Source: Phyllostachys edulis (taxonomy: Eukaryota > Streptophyta > Magnoliopsida > Poales > Poaceae). Taken from it: a stretch of DNA of 64,000 nucleotides. This document shows, one piece after another, positions 45,308 through 58,199 of the stretch (within the stretch, counting starts at the first letter, position 1; each line of letters opens with the position of its first letter). The notes under the pieces were generated by a model. That model was not told where the DNA came from. It worked only from the letters and a program-made list of their open reading frames with translations, and searched no databases. The stretch lies in NCBI GenBank assembly GCA_036346405.1, contig CM070548.1:89673333-89737332 (forward strand), written 5' to 3'. Made by a program: the position numbers and the translations under genes.

Positions 45308-48300
45308 TCATGTAGAGAAGAAAGACCATAGCTTTTTCCCAATTGATTGGTTCCGCCTCTCTGAATCGTCGTCATCCTCATCATCCTGTTCGGCCCCAAG
45401 CTCACTTCCAGATGGTGTCATAGGCATCACATCTGGCAATGCAGCTTTACCGTCCACAATATCACAGTCCTCGCCAGTGCCCTCTGCAGGAGCATGGGCA
45501 TCACCAGCTTCGGCCTAACATGAAGGCGAGGTTCCAGTTAGCTCTGGTCCTGGATATGTGCCACACACCCCACAAAAAAAACATGCACACAACCCAAAAA
45601 GACATGCATCCAACATAATGAAAGGCTTTCAAAGAACGGGAGTAAAGGCATTACTGCATTAGTATTACCTCATTGATACACGATAGCACAGGAAGTGTAA
45701 GGGTCTTACCTGGGAGAACTCTTGCAATTGGGATGCACCGTCAGCTGATTCTGAGGCCCTCTTGCTCCCACCAGCAGGTTCCTCAACCTTTGAGGTTCCT
45801 TCTGTGTCATCAGCAGAAGCGTCTACCGTCTGCTTACTTCCTGTCTTCGCAGTTCTCTTTTTGTCATTTTGAGCTACTGCTGCTGCATTTGCACTTTTCC
45901 ACAATACAAATAAAAAATATCAATTTACTCCACAATTCAGTAAACAGAAGGGAAGACAACCCAAAGTAGAAATGAACAAAGGATAATTACAGAAACTTAC
46001 ACTGTAGTGCGCCTCAAATTGTAGCGCTTTTCTCCTGGGACTTGTGTCACTGCGCCAGCTGTTTGCCGCCTCTTGCGACGCTGCCCTCCAAGTGAAACAC
46101 TTTCAGAATGTGCTTCACTGTCACCTTCATCTTGCTCACTAATTGTGGCTCCAGCAAAGCGCCGCTTCCGTGTACCCACAGCAACTGAATCTCCCTGACC
46201 ATCGTTCTTTTCCTCAAAATTCTTACCAAGTATTCCTTTAGCATCTACAACTACTGCACGAACAGATCGTGTTCTTTTCACACCCCCTCTTGTTCTACCC
46301 TTCCTGTTTTGTTGGCGCGATCCTTCCTTCGATGTTTCAGGCTGCAAATCCACTTCGGGGGAAACTGCCGAGTCCTTTCCATTTTGGGCGACAGAGGCAA
46401 TAGTTGTGTCAACTGCCATGTCATTTGTGCCATCAAATGACTGAGTTCCATGAACATCTATACAGTTATCTGCTACTCCAACAGAAGACTCCATCTGGAC
46501 ATCATCTGCTATATCATGCCTTTCAGATTCTTCATTCTCCCTTGCTCCACTGTCAGATGGGAGATCCTCAGCGTCAAAAGAATCATTTGCCACCTGATAG
46601 ACAGGAGTTGGTTCATAATCTTCATCACTCTGTGATGCTTCCTCTAGTCTTGCACCAAAATTTATGTTTTTCTCCACTTGCTGTTCTGATGACTGCTCAG
46701 CCTTTTTCCTAGGAGAAAACTTGAAAATCCTCGAACACTTCTGCAACAATGATAAACGACCACCTGAATTAACAAGTGTTCCTGTGTCTTGAGCTAAGCC
46801 ATCAGTGTTTGGGGAACAATCATCTCCCTCAACAGCCAAACTTGGGTACTCGATATCAGTGCTATCTTTAAGAGCTAGAGCATCTAAGCCCTCAAAAATA
46901 GAAACCCCACAGTTATTGCACACCTTGTACTTTTCAGACATATCAATGAGGTTATCCCTGTCCCTGTTGTATGCTTCTCGACGAACTTTCAGACTGTTGC
47001 TGAGCGCATGAAGATTATCGATGTCTCTTCTAATATCAGCCTTGTCGGTTTCCAGTTTTTGCCTGTCCTCAACTAGAACTTCTCTTTCCCTCTGCAGCTG
47101 TTGTTTCTCCAATATTATCTTCTGAATCTTGGACTCATTCAAATCAATTGCATGTCTTAGTTTATTTTCTACAAAATCCATTTTCTTATTTAACTCATTC
47201 TCCTTCTCTTCCAGTTCCTTCTCTTTATTTGTTTGTTTCTTCTCCATCTCCATCTCCAGTTCATGCCGATGGAGCTGCAAATTACGCTGAAGATCAGCAC
47301 GTTCTCTCTTCAGCAATTCCTCAATCTCCATGCGCTGGTGTTGTATATCACCCATCAAAGCTTTTTCCTTGAGTGCAAGGTTCTCCCTCTGCTCCTTGTA
47401 TTTTGCATCCATTTCATCTTCTGTATCCTTTAACCTTTTTTCTTCATTGTCACGCCACCTTTCTAGATTCATCCTTTCATTGTTGAGCTTCTTGGCCTCC
47501 TCTTCTAGGCGAGCTCTTTTTTCATCAAGCTGCTCCCATTCTTCTTCAAATTTCTGTCGCTGCTTCCTCAAATCTTCAGTTTCCTCGGAGAGCGAGTTGC
47601 TTCGCATTCTGTATTCATCTATCTCCTTCTTCAGTTGCGCTGTCAGCATGCTATGCTCCCGCCTCTCTTCCTCTGTAACTTTCAAATTGCTTTGCTCTTC
47701 TAATATTTTATCCTTTTCAGCTTCTATTGTGGCTTTCATCCTTTCAAGATCCAATTTGTAGATCTCAGCCTGTTTTCTTTCATGGTCCATTTGCAGTTTT
47801 TCTTCCAATAACTTTTTCTCGTCATTTTTCAGTGATTCCTCCCACTTCTTCAGAGCTTTCGATTTGGTATCAAGATCATTCTGCCATTCTTCCAACTTTT
47901 TCTTGCTTTCATTTAATGCTTGCTCACTTTTAGAAAGTTTATCCTCCAAAGACCTGACATCTTTTTCCCTCAGCACCAAATCAGCTTCTCTCTGTTTAAT
48001 CTTTTCATCAAATGATTTCCTCTCACTCTCCAGTTCTAATTCAAAATCTTGTCTTTTAGATTCAAGCTTCACTTTATGATCCTCAAGAAGCTTCTGAAGC
48101 CCCACCTGAAACAGAATTGGTTGATGCTATCAGATCACTGAAGAAAATGCATGCAACAATGTACACCAAAAAATAATGCATCCAAAATATTCTGAAGATT
48201 GATGTTTATAATATTGAACATTTGTAGCTCAAGTAAGAAATGCTATAAGGAATAGCATGTGGCATCTGTACAAAAAGCATGGTGGCTGGAAAGTGCCAAG

Positions 48301-50989
48301 GAGAACTCAGGATAGTTGTCAAACAAAACAAAGTTGGACCTCACTAGGTTGGCACATTAAAACAAAAGAAGAAAACTAAGAGATATAGAACTATAAGTTG
48401 CTAAGCATTAAGGAACTCCATGTTATAAAAAACATGGGGAACATCTACATCACATAAGATTAATGAAATCTCAAGAGAACAAAAAAGATCAAAGCTACAT
48501 ATTTATTATGCAATCAACTTTACCACAGGGTACCTAGACTAGAACAAAGCACATGGCCACACCAATGTAATAGTGACATCAAGTGCATCCATTTATTGAT
48601 AATGGCCAAAATGGAGAAAACATAACCTATTAGTCTATTACACTTACTTTTTCTCTCGCAGCAGCTTTTTTTTCCCCCTCAGCTAATATTTTCTCCCTTT
48701 CTTCCAATGTCCTGCGCTTTGAATCAAAATCCTGCAAATTGAATAGAAATTAAGCAACATTGATATTTTTATTTAACTATCAACTCATTATAAATCTGAA
48801 ATAGGGAGAAGAAAACAGTCACTAATCACTGGGTTACCTTTTCTTGTGAATGTAATTCATTTAGTCTTTTGTTAATATCATCCTCTTCGATTTTCAAACT
48901 AATTTTAGTGGACTCCAGTGACTTTTTTGACTCCTCCAGCTCTTCCTGTTTTATCTTGAAAAGTTTGTCGTTCTCATTCGCTCTCTCCTCTCGATCATTT
49001 ACGGATCTCTGCAGATCAACAAGTCTGTTCTGACTTTCCTTAAGCTTTCTCTCCCAATCCTGCAGAAATTCCTCCTGCTCCTTGAGTTGCTTCTCTCGTG
49101 CCTTCCGCCTAGACATGTCAAAACAATAAACCACAATATGGTCACTTGGATAGCACAATATAAAGTAGAGGAAGAAGAAAATGGGCACAGTTGGGCACAG
49201 TTGTCATACTCGGTCTCAAAATATAGCTTATCCTTCTCCAACCTACGTTGACGAGCTTCTACCTCCTCTATATCCCGATCAGCTTGCGACTTCTTACGGT
49301 TTGCCTCTGCAAGCTTCGCATCTGCAGCATGAAGCTTTCCCTCAATCTCCAAGGATTTTTCCTCCAAACTAGCCTCAAGAGATTGAGCATCAGTTATCTT
49401 TTTCTCAGACATAAATTTAACCTCTGCTATCTCTGCACGAATTTCACGTAGTGTCTTTTCGAGCTGCAAATTAAAACAAAAACAAGCGATAAGGAAAACT
49501 AGAAGGAAACATTTAAGTACATAATCAAAAGGCTTAGTTTCAGGCAAGAGTGAAGATATGATCACTTGAGTAGAAAAGCAAGGGCAACATAATGCCAGGT
49601 ACAACAATACTTTTACTGAATGTAAAAGTAATGCTCATGACTCCGACGGATGCAGTCTGTAAAAACTGCTGGTTGGGGAAAATGTTCACCAGCAAGCATT
49701 CTACCAGCTCATTCTGACTATTAGAGGTCATATTCAAAATTAAGATACCATGTAACACAAGCAAGATTAGAAGATTTGAACATCTTCCAGGAATCACATA
49801 TTGTATACAATATGATATAAAATAATCTATTTGATCCTCAACCCTCCACTGCTAACGGTATTAATAGATCAGAATAATGTTGATACACAACAAGAATAAG
49901 AAATTATGAGACAGACACCAACATACATCAGCTACGCATTGTTTCTCAACACCCAGTGCTTTCCGCATGCTTTCTTCCCGTCTTTCATATTCTGATATAG
50001 CATTCAAATGTGCAGCTTGTTCCCGCTTTAAAATCTCCTCTTTCTGTGTCAGCGCTTGGCTGACTTCATCAAGTTTTGCTGCCCACTCTTTTTTCTCAAT
50101 CAAGAGCAGCCCCATATTGTACTGATATTCATGTAACTGCAGACACAAAAACACAGGTAAATAACTAACTATTATGGGTATGATCGAACTATAAAAGGGA
50201 AGGTTAAAATGCCCAGATAGTGAATAAAAGTTAAATTACACAAAGTGCATGAAATGGCAAATAAAAGTTACACATAAGACCTTAGACCTTTGCATACGTA
50301 TTTGCATGTCTATTATTTTAAAATGATAAAGGCAACACCTATTATAGTTCTTTCTACAATGGAGAACCCAAAGGTCACAACTTTCGAATCATTGACCACT
50401 AATATGACTGAAAAAGTTTTGAAGGGTATAACCTCTCGCTAGTGCTTTGTTAGACACTGCCTGGCCAAAAAGGCAAGAAAAAACGATTTCTTCCTTGGGC
50501 CACATGAAAATTGGATTTCTGAACCACGTTTGTTTAATCAATAGCAATGCTGCAATAGTTCTGATTCCCAAATTTTCGTCATGCTAATAAAAATTGTCAC
50601 CAAAACCAATTTTTCAAATGCTTTCTGATTAAAAAAAATGAAGGCTTGGAGGGGCCTACTGGTTTGAATGTTAGATTTTTTCACTCTTCAGAGACTAAAA
50701 AATAGTGCATATTGCAAAAGTTGACCATACTTCGGAGTCCTAGTTCCAAAACTTGGGAATAAACATGAGTACAGAGACATATTCACAAATTAGATTCTGA
50801 AGTTGTATCAACTGAACAAAAATGCAAAAGATTGGGCCAAACCTCCTGCTCGAGTTCGACAACCCTCTGCGAAGTTCCTTTCCCCTTGCCGAGCGGTGCC
50901 GACGCAGCCGGAGGGCCACCACCGCTCCGCTGGTTCGCCGGAGCCGGCGTCGACCATCCGGTCCACCCCTTCCCCTGCGGAGTAAACAT
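45308..50989 (-). CDS. NMCP1: Nuclear matrix constituent protein 1 (plant lamina-like coiled coil)
   Basis: Coding exons in transcription order: 50989-50843, 50136-49927, 49463-49210, 49108-48838, 48731-48648, 48105-46001, 45893-45710, 45514-45308. All introns are GT-AG and phases agree; the total is 3462 nt, 1153 residues plus stop, the usual length for NMCP1/CRWN1. These proteins line the inner nuclear envelope and help set nuclear size, shape and heterochromatin organisation. The N-terminus MFTPQGKGWTGW is the family head motif. A long coiled coil covers about residues 42-715. YKVCNNCGVSIFEGLDAL follows at about 714-732, then an acidic tail with basic clusters (QRRKRRQ, likely nuclear import), the conserved EKRYNLRRTTV block and the family C-terminus GKKLWSFFST. 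The start is the only ATG before MFTPQ. The 2.1-kb exon 6 is characteristic. Nothing looks damaged. Confidence 0.96.
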
Positions 50990-51545
50990 CACGGCTTCTT
51001 GCTCCCAATTCCTTCACGGCGCATCCAAGAAACGAGGCGCCTCTCCCTCCCTGCAATACCACAAGCCAAAAGAAGCACACAAATCAACAACCAAACTCCC
51101 TCCGACAAAACCCTAATCACCAAGAAAACCCAGCAAAGAAACCCTAGTTATCAAGAAACAGCAAATCTGCCGGCTGAGCAGCAAGAAAAGCCCGGCATTA
51201 CCAAGAACCATGAAGCGCCCCCACCGAAAGCTCCCGAATTTGATACTCCCCGGAACAGAAACCCTCGAAATCCCAAGAACCCCCAAAAACAAGCCGCGAA
51301 AAGACGAACGGATCTGCGAGGAGGGCACTCACCGGGAGGTGGCCGGCTCGCTCCCGGCAGCGGGACACGGCGCGGTGGCGCGGGGGAGAGACCTGGCGCT
51401 CGGGGCTCTCAGGGGTCGGGGTTGGGGTTGAGTTGGTGCGTCGTGCGGCTGCGACCAGATTTGGGAAAGGCTGTGTGGAGAGAGAAAGGAAGAGGAGAGG
51501 AGGGGGAGCGGGGGCTATTGCGGTAAATTCACGCGGTCTGGCTAA
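50990..51545 (-). promoter_or_regulatory. NMCP1 5' leader with probable UTR intron
   Basis: Upstream of the ATG the minus strand shows a strong donor GTGAGT at 51332-51327 and an acceptor TATTGCAG ending at 51051, suggesting a 282-bp intron in the 5' UTR. The outer part (51330-51545) is GC-rich and probably holds the transcription start. No clear TATA box was found. Neither splice site is supported by coding frame, so this is inference. Confidence 0.5.
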
Positions 51546-53847
51546 AAAGCGGTGCTCGAGAGGGGAGCGTGCGGTGCGGCAAATGACCACGATACCCTCC
51601 TGATTTGTGCTTTGGATGATGTAATCATTTGAGTCCTAGTTGGGCTCCTCTGATTGGATTATTATTTGACGGGAGTAGCATCGGGTTTAATGTTAGTGGA
51701 TAGCTGACAGGCTGAGTGCCTGACACTGGAGGGCCTAAAGTTTGGAATGTAATATAAGCCGTATTAAAGGAACTTTATCACTCATTTATAAGATTAGGCC
51801 TAAAGTTTGGAATGTAGTATAAGCCGTATTGAAGGAACTTTATCACTCATTTATTCCTAATTATATAGTGTTTGAGACAAAGAAAATTTATACACATCTT
51901 AAGTGCCTATCTGAAACACGGGAATTCTAAAAAAACTATATGAAACGGTTCAGTTCTTTTGGGATCCAGAAAAAAACATATTAAGTGTCTATTTGAAACT
52001 CAAATATTTCCATGAAAATTTCATATGAAACGGTTCAACTCTCTTTAAGATCTAGAAGGAAAAAAAATCATATGTAAGCAACTTACAAACCGACCCATTG
52101 AAATTGTATTTTATTTGTGGTTTGTTTTTAGGCGTTTTTTACATGATAGAGCTAGTGTAAAAACATCTTTTTTAGACCACAACAGTGGCACACATGCACA
52201 CTACACATGCAAGACTTGCTAGTTTACATCTAGAATTTACCGGAACTGAAATCCACAGCCTCACGAAGCACCAAACATGTGCTTTTCTTACTATGGCGCA
52301 CTCAGGGCGACGTGTGCAAAAAGTAGACATCTAGAGATTGATGGGAGCGGCGAATACTACGTAGGAACGTAGGAATGGCCCAAAGAGGTGAGAGAAAGAG
52401 TGACGTTCCAAAGGCTCTCGTAGGAAAAATCCCCCTATAGGATCTCAATCCTACAAGATTCCTTTAAAATTTCTTTGTTCCAAACGATCCTTTACTCGTC
52501 AGTTCTATCAAACCCAAGTGCTATAGCAAGCGGCAACCGAATTCCCATAAGCAAGTGCAATGACGTACGGCATGCTTGGTCTATGCCCCAGGAGAGACCA
52601 CACTAAATTATGCCAGTGTCACAGTCTTAGGTACCCAACTCGAACACCATAATGATTTAGAAAAGACGTTGACAAAAGCAAGAAACATGAAACATCGGTT
52701 CAATCCTGGTATAAGACGACCGATGCGCAGAAGAGTTTGGAGGACGTCCTGCGTGTTTTGACTCCGACTGGACCCACCAAATCAGTCACTGTTGCCCGAT
52801 AATTCAAGAAACATAGCGTAGTGGCGTAGCTTAATCCGACGAGTGATGACGCAGCTGTTCCTTGCAGCGAGGGCAGTGTCGTAAAACCGCACGGCGATAT
52901 TGCGTCGTGGGCCGGGACTAACTGGGAGTGCGTTGGGGTTTCGAATATTCGCGGCGTGCTGTGCGTAACGATACTGAGCCATGCTAAATGCACCTGTATA
53001 GTCCATGCCACGTCTCTCTGAGTTGTGGACCACCGGGGGGGTTGGCAGACGTGTCATCGCCCAATTAATGGTCAGATGCGTGGCGAGGCGGCGCGCATTT
53101 TTCCCCGAGTTCTACAGCGTGGTGTGCCAAGGCTCCAGGGTGTCGGGAATGTCTCGGAAGGCTGGCTTTTGGAGGGTGCACCGGTACGTGTACGCCGTAG
53201 ACGCATCGTATCTCCTCGATATCGCTTCTTCGTTTATTCTTCTTATTTAAATTCCCGACGTGCTAATCTTCTCTGTTTTTTTGGTTTCTATTTGCGTAGC
53301 ATCATTTTTAGTTCACCGTCAACGAAATATAATCTTTCCAATGACAAATAGTTGTAGTATTAAATCAATGTCGAGCGACTGGTAAAAAGAGCTCCTACTA
53401 AAAATGAAAGATGAACAATGAATAACCACATAAAACCAGTCAATTCCCATAAGATTTGGGAAAAAATTCTGCATTCCAAACGGGACCTTAATAACTACTT
53501 TGTACTAATTTTGGTACTCATACACGAGCTACACAGAAGATGCTTGTTTAGTTTTTCTGTTTCTCCTCTTGCGGTAAGAACTCTACTTCCGTTTATCAAA
53601 CAAAAAATGGGGATTTATGGATTAAAAAAATGCACGAGTTACACCATTTTTTTGTGAACTATAGTATGTTTCTCATTTGTTCATGTGGTACGACGGTATT
53701 ACACAGCTACAATATCCTCGATGTTAAAATTCATTGGTTTGAATTAAAATCAAATACAAAACAAACTTGCAATTTGGCATAAAAGAGATTTTGGTTGGAG
53801 TCTTGAGTATGGTCAAACCTCAGAACGGCCAAGTGACAAAAGTTTTT
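51546..53847. other. Intergenic DNA, two unlike parts
   Basis: 51546-52540 is AT-rich with local duplications (see 51732-51861; also a looser repeat of TATGAAACGGTTCA near 51930 and 52023). 52550-53260 is distinctly more GC-rich, with a 91-codon open frame on the minus strand (52782-53057) that I cannot match to any family, and no intron or start evidence. 53270-53847 is AT-rich without features. Confidence 0.4.
51732..51861. repeat. Two-unit 65-bp tandem duplication
   Basis: GGCCTAAAGTTTGGAATGTA ... GGAACTTTATCACTCATTTA occurs at 51732 and 51797 with only two or three differences, indicating a recent local duplication. Confidence 0.85.
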
Positions 53848-54446
53848 GGTCTGTTTAATTCTTTACCCTAGATAGCCATACCAAATTTTAGTAATACCCT
53901 AAAATTTTAGCTAGAGTTTGATTTGATACCAAATTTTGGTGTTATCCTAGAAAATTTGGTATTACCTTTGATTTCCAAGCCAATTTCTTGGCAAAAGGCC
54001 TGCGACAAATTTGGCTGCCAACAAATTGGTTTGGTAGACTTCAGTTTTCCAAGACACGTGGCAGCATCTGGTTGGTCTACATTAGTGTCATTAAATGCAT
54101 GTCAAACTTGATTAAGGCTTTAAAATGATTATATTTTTTAAACTGAATATCCGATTTGTGATCCGTTTGAACCGTTGTGTTCCTTATTGTTTTATCAACA
54201 AAACAAGACACATGTTGACATATTTGGTGAAAAAAATAGATGTTATGTGGGACTCACATGTCATACTCACAATTTTGGTAGATTTTGGCGTGACTGCAAT
54301 CCAAACACATCAATTTCGATATTGCACGTGAATTGATATGACTACGATCCAAATACAATTTTTTTACTCGGTTTTTGGCATTGCCAAGATTTTAATATTA
54401 CCAAATTTTTAATATAATTTTCTAAGATCACAAACCAAACAACCCC
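53848..54446. mobile_element. Possible PIF/Harbinger-type MITE
   Basis: The ends GGTCTGTTTAATTCT and, reverse complemented, GGGTTGTTTGGTTTGTG resemble the GGG-TTGTTTGG ends of Tourist-like elements. T runs flank both ends, so the 3-bp target duplication is uninformative. The interior has repeated ACCAAATTTT words and includes the dispersed repeat copy at 54117-54232. Confidence 0.4.
54117..54232 (+). repeat. Dispersed grass repeat, copy 2
   Basis: Shares CCGATTTG, TTTGAACCGTTGTG and CAACAAAACAAGACA with 30951-31085 at about 70 percent by eye. Confidence 0.6.
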
Positions 54447-55350
54447 TTTTCTCTCTTATTTGGCCGACTAGCTGTTGTAAAGCTAGCGCAAAAGAAAGGA
54501 TCCTCCTCCCACGCAGATCTCGTGATAACAATTATAAATTCTGGTGTAGAGAGAGAGAAGCCACCTGTACGACAGCACAAACTTCTAGTGAAACAAGCTG
54601 TCTACAACAGCAGAGAAATGCTTTAGGGCATGGATTTACAAGGTTGTCAAGGGGGGAAAGGAAAACTGAGCAGTAGTACTTGTCTGCACTGTTTTATGCT
54701 ATGGAATTTTTTTTTTTACTATTTTGGCACGTTTTTACCACGTATTTATATAAATAATCTCTCCCACCTGCCACATAGCCTGTTGCCGTACGGTGGCACG
54801 GTAACACATGGTCGCCGTAAGGACACCGTGCGGCAACCACTGTAGCAAATTTTTTTTTCATTTTTCCTTTTTTTTAAAAAAAAATCATTTATGTATACTT
54901 TTTGTAGAAATTCTTAAATATAGCCAATGAACTCCAAAAATTATGTTTTTTGTAGAGCCTCCTGACCCTATGTACTTGGTCGTGTAATTTTTCAAAATTT
55001 AATCTATTCTAAAATTTTCTCGCAAATTCATTTAAGTATACTGTTTGTAGGATTTTTTTCACATATAAAATGAGGTCCAAACATTATGATTTTTTTAAAA
55101 GCTCCTTAAATAGTGGATTTGATTGTGTAATGTTTTTCAGAATTTCATGTCTCAAAAATTAAGGGTTTAGGTCTAAAAAATTAGGGTTTTAGGTTTCGGA
55201 AATTATGGTTACATGATTTCATGTGACTTGGAACATGTAAAGTTTAGTACCATATGGACCACTCTAGGTACAGTATGATTGCTATAGCAGTAGTGGCAAA
55301 ATTTAAACTCCCATAGTGTTACTAATCATACTACTATTATTTAGATTTTG
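54447..55350. other. AT-rich intergenic DNA; no gene
   Basis: Long A and T runs at 54710-54720 and 54848-54885, and loosely repeated words (TTTTTGTAGA, AATTTCATG). No coding signal or transposon end was recognised. Confidence 0.4.
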
Positions 55351-55624
55351 GGTACTATATTATTTTCTTTCGCTCTGAGTAGTACTAATCATGCTACTAT
55401 TATTTAGATTTTGGTAGTGAATAACGTGGTCTCTGTCTTTAGTTCTTCACTCAGTAAGAATGCTATAGCAGTAGCGGTAGAATTTGAACTTCAATGTCTT
55501 TAGCAAACATTCCAGTCCGCTTCGAGTCTGTACTAAAGACAGGGGCTACGTTATCCATTACCAAAATCTAAATAATAGTATTATGATTAGTACTACTCAA
55601 AGCAAAAGAAAATAATATGGTACC
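55351..55624. repeat. Inverted repeat with 92-bp arms (MITE-like)
   Basis: The left arm 55351-55442 (GGTACTATATTATTTTCTTT ... CTGTCTTTAG) and the reverse complement of 55533-55624 (GGTACCATATTATTTTCTTT ... CTGTCTTTAG) match at roughly 85-90 percent, with a 90-bp spacer. A direct copy of part of the arm (ACTAATCATACTACTATTAT, 55321) lies just outside, so the locus was also duplicated locally. Confidence 0.8.
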
Positions 55625-58199
55625 TGGCGACTACAAGGGCCTAGCCGTGAGGATCTTGAGGAGGAAAGGAAGCGGAGAGAGGAGTGATGGAGGAGGACGA
55701 ATGCTTAATAGTGAAGAGTGAATGTAGCTGCTTATAATATATATCTAAACCGGCGGTTGGGCCGATGAAGCGGACCGGTAAACCAGTGAATCGGCTGCTT
55801 GACCGGATGGATTCCCGGTCCGATATGCTCCAAAGTACTGAACCAGTGACGCATGGGCATGGCACAGCATAGGATAGAGGCCATACGATTCCACGCAGCC
55901 CTGGATCCCACAGGAAACTGGGCTTTTCGTCCGGGGTCTGGCCGAGTGAAAGAGGCAGTCTCGTCTCTCGTGTGTGTGGCACAGAACGGACAAACCGGCC
56001 CAAAATTCACAGGCCCACAGGGACAGAACGGGTTGGCGAGGAAGTGCGACGTCAACGTCATGGACCGAAAGGTCACCAAGCCTAGGACGAACATTAGGAA
56101 ACACAGGATGCAGAGGGGGTAGAAATAGAATCCAATTGTCCACGGTATGGAGTACTAATGAATATCGCCTCGTGATTTCAAAAAGAAAACGGATATGGCC
56201 TCGTCGTTAAGTTCTAGGGCATTGGAACTCCCTGTGCAATTCTTGGTTCTTTCTGCCTAAACCTTCAACTTTGGATGTTAATTGGTGTCACATGAAGTCT
56301 CACTCAAAACTACTCTAAGAGAAGCTTCAATTAATCTCTAGGAAAAAAATATTGTAAATATTGTGGCATACACCCTGTTTACTTACAGTACTCATTACTG
56401 TTGCAAACTAGAGCTCTTGTAGGCTATGGCCTATGAGGACCTCCCAAAGAACTCTGTGATAAAAGCAATCAAGGAACATTACATATGCAGTAGGCTCTCC
56501 TCCAACCTACCCCCCCCCCCCCCACCATCTGGTTTTGTGGCACCTGTAAAAACTGCAAGCTTTTATAGTATCAACAGTGGCGGATCTAGAATGGAAATAG
56601 CTAGGTGTCAGCATATATATACCAACACATATATAATTACCAAACATCGTTTACTAAATATTAACGTGTAAAATTTTAGCTTCAACATTTTAATATGACT
56701 GACGACAATGTACAATGATAAAGAAATAACAATCAAAATACTTACAAAAATAGAGAAACCCACTAACCGTATCGATTAATTGGCTCAAAGTAAAGAAAGG
56801 AAGAACAAAGAACCAAACCGCAAACAAAGATGGTGGGCATCAACAAAAGTATAATAGCTAATGACCTGTTTGGGGAGATAAAAGCTCATTTGCTAATGAG
56901 CTCTTAGAAGAGACATAAAGATTGATTTTTTTTTCTTTCACAAAGGACTATCTGAGATCATTCTGGAATGCTACAAAGAATAAAACCATTTACTTGAATT
57001 CGTACACAGATGATGCCTATAACAAATATTGATAAGAATAGAACCATCTATTCTCAAATTGAGTCCCTAAATCACAAATCAGAAGTGTAACATGTCGAAG
57101 GAAATCGTAGAGGCCTAGAAGGCTCGATGTGAGTAGTTGAACGGCTGCCGCCGGCCTGCAGCCCGCGAGGAGAACGACATCGAGGGCAGCGAGACGACAG
57201 GCGATCGGTAGTGGGTGTGTTCTCTAGGGCTTCGTCCGTCAGCGATCGGCGGTTGAGCTACCGGATATGCGGCATCCTGCGGCACTGCTCCCTGCTCGCC
57301 TACTCCTTTCGCATGACTCGGTCAAGGTGCTCATTCGTGTGAGTCCATGGGCACTAAACAAAACAATGAGAGCATAATGGCCTTTTGAGTTGCGCTGTTG
57401 CACTTCCATATTCATGTAGGCTGAGCCTGTCAGCCGTGGCCGAGCTGTGCTCCTCGGCTATATGCTGGCTGCTCCCCTAGCTAGCTAGCCTTTGGGCCAA
57501 TTGAGATGTTTGGGGGTTAGGCTGAGGATGTCCCACACTATTTCTACATAGGCCATATAAAAAAAGGGAATTGCTATGCATCTTTCGACAGTTTTTTGAT
57601 GTGAAAACTGTCAGTTTTATGTGCGTTGGATTTAGCTCGTGCAGCTTAGCTTTGGATAGGATTGAGCCCATGCATGTGGTTATCTCTTGATGTAGCCTTA
57701 TCTAGCTGGCAAAAAGATACGATATATAGGATAATCTCGCTTTTATTTACTTGTGCATGCAGTAATTAGCGGCCCATCCGTTTCGTCTTAATTAGTGTTG
57801 TTTATAACAAAAGCAATGTGGAGATACGATTGTGGTACAGCTTAGCTGATGTACGGTTGGAGGTTGGAAAGCTATATGGTGTGTGGTGAATTGGTCATTG
57901 GAAAAACACGAGTATATGCATGAATAGAAGGAAAGTAGTAGAAGAAAAGGGAAGGAAAACCATATATCATATAAGCATTTCGGATTTTGGGGAAGAGATT
58001 TTGTTAACATGTCAGTTTCTCTTGTTAAAAATGGTGAACGCAAAAGGTTTTTTTTGACCCTGCTGCGTGTGTCCGGTCTCGCCACTCTGTTCATCTGGTG
58101 AGGTCGGAGAGCCATGCATGCATGCATACTTGCTTCCCTTGACATAAACATGAGACATTGGCCGCGGGTGGTCGGTGGTCGGCACCGAGCTCTCTCATC
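55625..58199. other. Intergenic DNA; degenerate repeats only
   Basis: 55740-55850 is rich in CCGGT/ACCGG words like those at the ends of the element at 798-1377, so it may be a decayed relative. Minus-strand frames up to 132 codons overlap here in two frames with no recognisable domain. A 14-C run lies at about 56511-56524. 57120-57310 is a small GC-rich patch. No gene was recognised. Confidence 0.4.

Noticed and set aside
47148..47761. Plus-strand open frames up to 143 codons rich in serine, leucine and phenylalanine
   Set aside because: They are the antisense of the lysine/glutamate-rich NMCP1 coiled coil.
55745..56143. 132-codon minus-strand frame at 55.7-56.1 kb
   Set aside because: Overlapping frames of similar length exist on the same strand, no domain was recognised, and part of the interval looks like a decayed repeat.
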